From Alphaproteobacteria bacterium (GTDB taxonomy: Bacteria; Pseudomonadota; Alphaproteobacteria; Geminicoccales; Geminicoccaceae): 46,969 bases of DNA. The position numbers and the translations under genes were made by a program. The DNA lies in the NCBI GenBank assembly GCA_030431615.1, contig JAUIID010000013.1, forward strand, positions 1 through 46,969, in the 5' to 3' direction. This document shows, piece by piece, positions 41,718-46,969 of this stretch (the first letter of the stretch is position 1; every line of letters starts with the position of its first letter). The notes beneath the pieces were generated by a model. The model had not been told where the DNA came from. It saw only the letters and a program-made list of their open reading frames with translations, and ran no database searches.

Positions 41718-43055
41718 TTGGCCAATAGTGCCTATCGGGAATCGTTTCGGCTGGCCTGGCCGCTGGTGCTCTCGAACATCTCGGTGCCGCTCCTCGGCAT
41801 GGTCGACACGGCCGTGGTCGGTCGGCTGCCCGAGCCCTACGCGCTGGGTGGTGTTGCGCTCGGCGCCAACCTTGCCTCGACCCTCTACTTCACCTTCGGC
41901 TTCCTCAGGATGGGCACGACGGCACTCACCGCCCAGGCCTTCGGTGCCGGCAATGCCCTGGAGCTGCGCGCCTGCCTCTGGCGTGCCTTCCTCCTTGCCG
42001 CCGCGATCGGTCTCGCCATCGCTCTCGCCATGCCGTTCCTCGTCGATCTCGGCCGACTGATCTTCGCCCCGCCCGCACCGATCGATCCGGAATTCACCGC
42101 CTATGCCCGGGTCCGTCTCCTCGGCGCGCCGCTCGCCCTAGCCAATGCCGTCGTGCTTGGCTGGCTGCTCGGCATGCAGGACAGCCGAGCACCACTGGTC
42201 CTGCTGATCGCCACCAACCTGCTGAACGGTGTACTCGATGTGACATTCGTCTGGGGGCTGGGTTTTGGCGCCAGCGGGGTGGCCGCTGCCACCGTGATCG
42301 CCGAAGCCTTCGGTCTGCTGCTCGGCATCTTCCTGATCCGTCTGCATCTGGCGCGCCTGCACGCAGCCCCTCGGCCGACCCGCGCGGACGTCCTGGCTGC
42401 GCCGGCATTTCGCCGGCTCTTCCGGCTGAATGGCGACCTCTTCGTCCGCACCGTCGTGCTGCAGCTCGTCTTCATTCTCTTCATGGCGCTGGGCTCGAGG
42501 CAGGGACCGGTGATCCTCGCCATCAACGCCATCCTTCTCAACTTTTTCCTGCTCGCCTCCTACGGCCTGGACGGCTTCGCCTATGCCGCCGAGGCCATGG
42601 TCGGCCGGGCAGTCGGTGCGAGGAACCCGGCGGCACTCCGGGCCGCCGTGCGTGCCGGCCTCGCCAATGCGGCGACACTCGCCATCGCCACCGGCCTCGC
42701 CTTCTGGCTCGCCAGCCCATGGATCGTGGCGATCCTCACCGACATCCCCGCCGTCCGCGAGGGTGCGATCGGCTACCGTCCCTTCGTCGCGATCCTGCCG
42801 ATCGTGGCGGTCTGGGCCTTTCTCTTCGACGGCATCTTCATCGGGGCCACGCGCACCCGCCTCCTGCGCAACGCCATGATCCTCGCAGTGCTGATCTTCG
42901 CCGTGGCGGCGCTGGTCCTGGTCCCGGTCTTCGGCAACCCGGGCTTGTGGACCGCCATGCTGGTCTTCATGGCAGCGCGCGGCGGCCTGCTCGCCCTGAT
43001 CTATCGACGCGCCGGCTCCGGTGCCGGTTTCGCCGCGGGTGATGCCACGGGCTGA
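41718..43055 (+). CDS. MATE-family efflux transporter (DinF/NorM-like)
   Basis: The 445-residue protein has 12 hydrophobic helices, in two halves: WPLVLSNISVPLLGMVDTAVVGRL and FGFLRMGTTALTAQAFGAGN, then DGFAYAAEAMVGRAVGARN. This is the DinF branch of MATE exporters, which expel drugs by Na+ or H+ exchange. A TTG start at 41718 is proposed: GGGGAGGG lies 5 nt upstream and the length fits. The frame is open to 41505, but those residues are not hydrophobic and match no MATE. Its end overlaps the convergent desaturase gene by 55 bp. Confidence 0.9.
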   Translation: MANSAYRESFRLAWPLVLSNISVPLLGMVDTAVVGRLPEPYALGGVALGANLASTLYFTFGFLRMGTTALTAQAFGAGNALELRACLWRAFLLAAAIGLAIALAMPFLVDLGRLIFAPPAPIDPEFTAYARVRLLGAPLALANAVVLGWLLGMQDSRAPLVLLIATNLLNGVLDVTFVWGLGFGASGVAAATVIAEAFGLLLGIFLIRLHLARLHAAPRPTRADVLAAPAFRRLFRLNGDLFVRTVVLQLVFILFMALGSRQGPVILAINAILLNFFLLASYGLDGFAYAAEAMVGRAVGARNPAALRAAVRAGLANAATLAIATGLAFWLASPWIVAILTDIPAVREGAIGYRPFVAILPIVAVWAFLFDGIFIGATRTRLLRNAMILAVLIFAVAALVLVPVFGNPGLWTAMLVFMAARGGLLALIYRRAGSGAGFAAGDATG

Positions 43056-43855
43056 GCCCCGAGCGGTGCAAGCAGAAGGCGAAGCAGCGGCCGGTCCCGC
43101 ATCCGCTCGACGCCGATCTTCATTCCGGCGAAGCGAACCGTCCGGCTCATCGACCGGAACAGCCTGTCCCAGAAGCTGAAGATCGTGCCGTAATTGCTGT
43201 CCGTGTCGGCACGAATGGCGTGGTGGTGCACCCAGTGGATCGACGGCGTGACGATCACGCGGGCGAGACCCTGCTCGAGCCGGGCCGGCAGCCGGGCAGC
43301 CGAGTGGTGAAAGATCGCGGCGGTCAGGACCAGCGCCTCGAAGACCACGACGGCCACCAGCGACAGATCGAGGACGATGATGACCAGGGCGCGCACGAGG
43401 GCGGACAGCACCACTTCGCCGAAATGGAAGCGGACGGCACTGGTTGTATCCAGCAGCTCGTCGAGGTGATGGACCTGGTGAAAGCGCCACAGCAGCGGCA
43501 GCTCGTGGTTGGCCCGGTGCCACCAGTAGATCCAGAGATCCAGGACCAGGATGTCGACGATCAGCCCTGGCCAGCCGGCAAGCGCTGCCGGCCGCAGGCC
43601 GAGCGAGTGATCCGCCGCCCACCAGGTGATCGGCAGGACGATGAGCGGGGCGATCAGCGCATTGAGCCCGAAGAGCCCGAGATTGCGGGCGAGGCGCCGC
43701 CAGGCCGCGCGCGTCCCCTGGCCGAGCCTGAGCAGGAGCGGGCTGGTCACGGCCGGCCGCCAGCGCTCGACGAACGCGAAGGCGAAGAACGCCACGAGCA
43801 CGAGGCCGCCCTTGAGCGCCAGCACCTGGTCGAGGGTGAAGTCCATGGGCTGCAT
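43001..43855 (-). CDS. Sterol desaturase/fatty acid hydroxylase superfamily protein
   Basis: The 284-residue membrane protein has His boxes for a di-iron centre: HRANHE, FHQVHHLDE and HWVHHHAI, then SNYGTIFSFWDRLF. Members hydroxylate or desaturate lipids. The ATG at 43855 (MQPMDFTLDQ) is taken; 43846 is also possible. The frame extends upstream into the hsp20 leader without domain content. It is transcribed away from hsp20 and overlaps the 3' end of the MATE gene by 55 bp. An Ala/Pro-rich tail ends the protein. Confidence 0.9.
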   Translation of the reverse strand: MQPMDFTLDQVLALKGGLVLVAFFAFAFVERWRPAVTSPLLLRLGQGTRAAWRRLARNLGLFGLNALIAPLIVLPITWWAADHSLGLRPAALAGWPGLIVDILVLDLWIYWWHRANHELPLLWRFHQVHHLDELLDTTSAVRFHFGEVVLSALVRALVIIVLDLSLVAVVVFEALVLTAAIFHHSAARLPARLEQGLARVIVTPSIHWVHHHAIRADTDSNYGTIFSFWDRLFRSMSRTVRFAGMKIGVERMRDRPLLRLLLAPLGAQPVASPAAKPAPEPARR

Positions 43856-43895
43856 ATGTGCAATCGGGAAGGTGCCGTCCAGCGTGGTGCGGTCA

Positions 43896-43924
43896 CTTGA
43901 AGGCCGCGGCGCGACGGCCCACCT
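43896..43924 (+). promoter_or_regulatory. Heat-shock (RpoH-type) promoter candidate
   Basis: CTTGAA (43896-43901) matches the sigma-32 -35 element. After 16 bp, CCCACCT (43918-43924) is close to CCCCATnT. Transcription would start near 43931, giving a leader of about 100 nt for the hsp20 gene, which suits the thermometer below. Confidence 0.55.
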
Positions 43925-43966
43925 GTTTGGCGTGGTCGCCGCTTGCGGGGCCGCATGTCGATACCG

Positions 43967-44033
43967 CCCGGTTGCCAGCCAACGGGCAAGGAACGTCTGG
44001 TTGCTCCCTCTTGCGCACTTCGGAGGACTGGTC
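43967..44033 (+). ncRNA. ROSE-like RNA thermometer candidate in the hsp20 leader
   Basis: A stem-loop with a bulged G pairs CCCG-TTG with CAACGGG (43967-43986). Next, TTGCTCC (44001-44007) pairs with GGAGGA (44022-44027), the Shine-Dalgarno sequence. TTGCT facing AGGA with an extra G is the UYGCU signature of ROSE elements. At low temperature this would hide the ribosome-binding site. Confidence 0.6.
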
Positions 44034-44516
44034 ATGCGCAGCTTCGATCTCTCGCCGCTCTTTCGTTCTTCCGTGGGCTTCGACCAGCTCGACAAGCTGT
44101 TCGACACGGCCTTTCGCGAGGCCGCCCGCGACACCTCCTATCCGCCCTACAACATCGCCAAGTTGGGCCCGGACGCCTACCGTATCACCATGGCGGTGGC
44201 CGGCTTCGGCCATGGCGATCTCGATCTGACGGTCCAGGACAACGTGCTGATCGTGAAGGGCCAGATCGCGCGGCCCGAGAAGGAGGTCGAGTACCTCCAT
44301 CGCGGGGTCGCCCAGCGGGCCTTCGAGCACCGGTTCCAGCTCGCCGACCACATCAAGGTGGTAGGCGCCGACCTCAACAACGGCCTTCTGGACATCCATC
44401 TCGAGCGCGAGGTGCCCGAGCAGATGAAGCCGCGCAAGGTGGTGATCGGCGACCAGCCGCGCAGCAGGATGATCAACGCCGACGAGACGCCCCGCAAGGG
44501 CGCTGCCGGCGGCTGA
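44034..44516 (+). CDS. Small heat-shock protein, Hsp20/alpha-crystallin family
   Basis: This IbpA-like chaperone of 160 residues opens with RSFDLSPLFRSSVGFDQLDKLFD, a class A rhizobial-type start. The alpha-crystallin domain includes YNIAKLGPDAYRITMAVAGF, LIVKGQ, YLHRGVAQRAFEHRFQLADHIKV and NGLLDIHLEREVPE. It holds unfolded proteins for refolding. GGAGG lies 7 nt before the ATG, inside the thermometer hairpin. It is followed 7 bp later by the polyamine operon. Confidence 0.93.
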   Translation: MRSFDLSPLFRSSVGFDQLDKLFDTAFREAARDTSYPPYNIAKLGPDAYRITMAVAGFGHGDLDLTVQDNVLIVKGQIARPEKEVEYLHRGVAQRAFEHRFQLADHIKVVGADLNNGLLDIHLEREVPEQMKPRKVVIGDQPRSRMINADETPRKGAAGG

Positions 44517-44523
44517 CCGGCAG

Positions 44524-45345
44524 GTGTCGTCGGCAACGCCGCCGCTGATCGGGGTCTCCGCCTGTCGCAAGGTCACCGAGATGGCGACGGCGCACAGCGT
44601 CGGTGACAAGTACGTGGCGGCCGTGCTCGACGGGGCCGGCGGCCTGCCGCTGCTGATCCCGGCCCTCGGCGGCAGGCTGGCGGTCGACGCGCTGCTTCCA
44701 CGCCTCGACGGAGTGTTCCTGACCGGCAGCCCCTCCAATCTCGATCCGGCGCTGTATGGCGGGCCGCCGCGCCCGTATGGCGATCCGGCCGATTGCGACC
44801 GCGACGCCACCACCCTGCCGCTGATCCGCGCCTGCCTGGTCGAGGGCGTGCCGCTGCTCGCCGTCTGCCGGGGCATTCAGGAGATGAACGTAGCCCTCGG
44901 CGGCACCCTCTACGGCCGGCTGCACGAGGTGACGGGACGCGACGACCATCGCTCGGACAAGACGCTCGCCTATGAAGGCCGTTACGGGCCGCGACATCCT
45001 GTCCACCTGCGGCCCGGCGGGCTGCTCCGGTCGATCCTCGGCGGCGTCGAGGAAATCGAGGTCAACTCCCTGCACGGTCAGGGAATTGACCGGCTCGCTC
45101 CGGGCCTCGAGGTCGAGGCGACGGCACCGGACGGCACGATCGAGGCGGTGAGCGTTCCGTCTGCCAAGGCCTTCGCGCTTGCGGTACAGTGGCACCCGGA
45201 ATGGCGGGTCGCCGAGATTGTCCAGCATCGGCTGCTCTTCGCCGCCTTTGGCGCGGCCTGCCGGCAACGACTCGATGCGAGAGCAGCCCATGAGCGACAA
45301 TCCCGGCAGCGACCAGTCCATCGGCGACCTCGAAGCGTGGCTTAG
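44524..45345 (+). CDS. Gamma-glutamyl-GABA hydrolase-like class I glutamine amidotransferase (PuuD/SpuA-like)
   Basis: The 273-residue hydrolase starts PLIGVSACRKVTEM and contains the catalytic triad Cys115 (AVCRGIQEMN), His224 and Glu226 (QWHPEW). PuuD removes the glutamyl group from gamma-glutamyl-GABA in putrescine breakdown. The start is a GTG at 44524. The last 18-19 residues are Arg-rich and overlap the start of the next gene by 56 bp, which is long for a coupled pair; the tail may be an accidental extension. It is the first gene of a spuABC-like order. Confidence 0.92.
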   Translation: MSSATPPLIGVSACRKVTEMATAHSVGDKYVAAVLDGAGGLPLLIPALGGRLAVDALLPRLDGVFLTGSPSNLDPALYGGPPRPYGDPADCDRDATTLPLIRACLVEGVPLLAVCRGIQEMNVALGGTLYGRLHEVTGRDDHRSDKTLAYEGRYGPRHPVHLRPGGLLRSILGGVEEIEVNSLHGQGIDRLAPGLEVEATAPDGTIEAVSVPSAKAFALAVQWHPEWRVAEIVQHRLLFAAFGAACRQRLDARAAHERQSRQRPVHRRPRSVA

Positions 45346-46660
45346 AGAGCACCGGATCACCGAGGTCGAGTGCATCGTCGCCGACATCAACGGCATCGCC
45401 CGCGGCAAGATCCTGCCCGGCTACAAGTTCCTGCGCTCGTTGAAGGACGACGGCCTGCGCCTGCCCGAGAGCATCTTCATCCAGACGGTCACCGGCGACT
45501 ATCCGGAGGAGGAGGTCATCGATCCGGTGATCCGCGATGTTCGCCTGCGCCCCGATCCGACCACGATACGCCTGGTCCCCTGGTACGAGGAGCCGACCGC
45601 CCAGGTGATCGCCGACGGCTTCCACCATGACGGAGGGGCTGTGGCCATCGCCGCGCGGCAGGTGCTGAAGCGGGTGCTGGCCCTCTACGAAAAGAGTGGC
45701 TGGCGTCCCGTCGTGGCGCCCGAGCTCGAGTTTTTCCTGACCAAGATCAATACCGACCCCGACTACCCGCTGGAGCCACCGATCGGCCGCTCCAAGCGGC
45801 CGGAGACCGGGCGCCAGTCCTACGGGATCGAGGCGGCCAACGAATTCGATCCGGTGTTCGAGGACGTCTACGACTGGTGCGAGGCGCAGGACATCGATAT
45901 TGACACCCTGGCGCACGAGGCCGGTGCCGCGCAGATGGAGATCAACTTCAACCACGGCGATCCGCTGGCCCTCGCCGATCAGGCCTTCCTCTTCAAGCGG
46001 ACGCTCCGGCAGGCTGCCCTGAAGCACGGCATCTACGCCACCTTCATGGCCAAGCCGATGCAGAACGAGCCTGGCAGCTCGATGCACATCCACCAGAGCG
46101 TCTATTCGATCGACACGGGCGAGAACCTTTTCGCTGGTGCGGAAGCGCCTTACTCGGAACTCTTCCTTAATCACATTGCCGGATTGCAGCGTTTCCTGCC
46201 GGCGGCCATGCCGCTTTTTGCCCCCAACGTGAATTCCTACCGCCGGCTCCGCCGCCATTCCGATGCACCCATCAACGTGCAATGGGGTTGGGAGAATCGT
46301 ACGGTCGGCCTGCGCGTGCCGGAATCCGGCCTCAAGGCGCGCCGAGTCGAGAATCGGGTAGCCGGGGCCGATGCCAATCCCTATCTGGCGATCGCCGCCT
46401 CGCTGGCCTGCGGCTGGCTCGGCATGAGCGAGGAACTGCAGCCGACCGAGCAGATCAAGGGCAGCGCCTACCGGCTGGCCCAGACCCTGCCACAGCAATT
46501 GCCGGACGGCCTGAAGAAGCTGAATAGCTCGCCGCAACTCAAGGAAGTGCTCGGCGAGGCGTTCGTGCGCGTTCTGATTGCCGTGAAGCAGGCCGAGCAC
46601 GAAGCCTACCAGAGCGTGATCAGCTCATGGGAGCGTGAGCACCTGCTGCTCAACGTCTGA
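45290..46660 (+). CDS. Glutamine synthetase-family gamma-glutamylpolyamine synthetase (PuuA/SpuB-like)
   Basis: This 456-residue ligase of the GS family has VECIVADINGIARGKILP, PELEFFL, GAAQMEINF, PGSSMHIHQS, NVNSYRRL and WENRTVGLRVPES. With the neighbours it most likely glutamylates putrescine or another polyamine rather than ammonia. The short N-terminus (SIGDLEAWLREHRITEVE) fits PuuA/SpuB-type proteins. ATG 45290 (MSDNPG) lies inside the end of the upstream gene; an ATG at 45275 is an alternative. Confidence 0.92.
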   Translation: MSDNPGSDQSIGDLEAWLREHRITEVECIVADINGIARGKILPGYKFLRSLKDDGLRLPESIFIQTVTGDYPEEEVIDPVIRDVRLRPDPTTIRLVPWYEEPTAQVIADGFHHDGGAVAIAARQVLKRVLALYEKSGWRPVVAPELEFFLTKINTDPDYPLEPPIGRSKRPETGRQSYGIEAANEFDPVFEDVYDWCEAQDIDIDTLAHEAGAAQMEINFNHGDPLALADQAFLFKRTLRQAALKHGIYATFMAKPMQNEPGSSMHIHQSVYSIDTGENLFAGAEAPYSELFLNHIAGLQRFLPAAMPLFAPNVNSYRRLRRHSDAPINVQWGWENRTVGLRVPESGLKARRVENRVAGADANPYLAIAASLACGWLGMSEELQPTEQIKGSAYRLAQTLPQQLPDGLKKLNSSPQLKEVLGEAFVRVLIAVKQAEHEAYQSVISSWEREHLLLNV

Positions 46661-46693
46661 TCCAAACTCTTTGTCATTTATGGAATATCGAAA

Positions 46694-46969
46694 ATGGACG
46701 TGCGCGCCGAGACCGACCGTCTGCGAACCCTGGACCGGGACCACCACCTCCATCCCTTCACCGTCTTTCCCGAGCTCAAAGCCAAGGGCAGCCGGATCAT
46801 CACCCATGCCGAGGGCTGCTACATCTTCGACAGCGATGGCAACCGCATCCTCGACGGCATGGCCGGGCTCTGGTGCGTCAATCTCGGCTACGGTCGCGAG
46901 CGGCTGGCGCGGGTCGCCTATGAACAGATGCAGGAGCTGCCCTTCTACAACGCCTTCTTCCAGACGGCG
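46694..46969 (+). CDS. Class III omega-aminotransferase, N-terminal part (SpuC/putrescine-pyruvate type)
   Basis: The first 92 codons are present and the gene runs off the window. DRDHHLHPFTVFPELKAKG, GCYIFDSDGNRILDGMAGLWCVNLGYG and MQELPFYNAFFQT are close to SpuC-type putrescine/pyruvate aminotransferases. It follows the synthetase by 33 bp, in the order spuA-spuB-spuC known from Pseudomonas. The PLP lysine lies outside the window. Confidence 0.9.
   Translation, partial: MDVRAETDRLRTLDRDHHLHPFTVFPELKAKGSRIITHAEGCYIFDSDGNRILDGMAGLWCVNLGYGRERLARVAYEQMQELPFYNAFFQTA

Overview
The window comes from a high-GC Gram-negative chromosome, almost certainly an alphaproteobacterium of the Rhodospirillales/Geminicoccales type. 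The signs are a complex I NDUFA12-family subunit, a full-length B12-dependent class II ribonucleotide reductase, TRAP and peptide ABC importers, many GTGA/ATGA-coupled operons and Tat-exported binding proteins. Assignment to a genus is not possible from the sequence alone. No phage, transposase, integrase or CRISPR was found.

Layout: 1-28 is the 3' end of a tRNA, probably tRNA-His. 159-2760 is a three-gene NMT1/THI5-type ABC importer. 2812-4629 (minus) holds a cyclic-nucleotide-binding/FHA protein, a SYLF-domain protein and a VOC protein. 4913-6155 is an ArsR / SRPBCC / GFA set read from an apparently leaderless promoter. 6249-9758 (minus) is nrdJ, with a candidate pair of NrdR boxes about 300 bp upstream. 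Beyond them lies a cluster of DnaA-box-like sequences (10276-10456, plus one at 11085), which marks a candidate replication origin or a DnaA-controlled region. The NDUFA12 gene follows, then a GGDEF-like protein with a destroyed signature motif.

12434-12690 is the strangest stretch. It has five 19-bp palindromes at an almost exact 32-bp pitch, followed directly by five tandem 21-bp iterons. Next come an exported barnase-like RNase with its barstar (12953-13677), and a PilZ/HlyD protein with an Alg8-like glycosyltransferase (13758-16401), which together look like a c-di-GMP-activated exopolysaccharide synthase. An orphan OmpR-type regulator and a circularly permuted ATP-grasp / alpha-E / GST operon occupy 16653-20552.

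20560-41475 is a catabolic and transport region. It contains a metal/PLP D-serine dehydratase/D-threonine aldolase-fold enzyme, a creatininase-family hydrolase, an M81 peptidase, a complete dipeptide-type ABC importer, and a four-gene operon (HIBADH-family reductase, aldehyde dehydrogenase, deacetylase-type amidohydrolase, RidA). These are followed by a GntR regulator with a dihydrodipicolinate-synthase-like aldolase, an SDR, and a TRAP importer operon with an amidase and a 58-residue membrane protein. The combination suggests uptake and degradation of amide or peptide compounds, possibly containing D-amino acids, with RidA clearing enamine products of PLP chemistry; this is inference.

41718-46969 holds a MATE exporter, a sterol-desaturase-family protein, an hsp20 gene with a ROSE-like RNA thermometer candidate, and the start of a spuABC-like polyamine catabolic operon (glutamine amidotransferase-type hydrolase, glutamylpolyamine synthetase, putrescine-type aminotransferase) that runs off the right edge.
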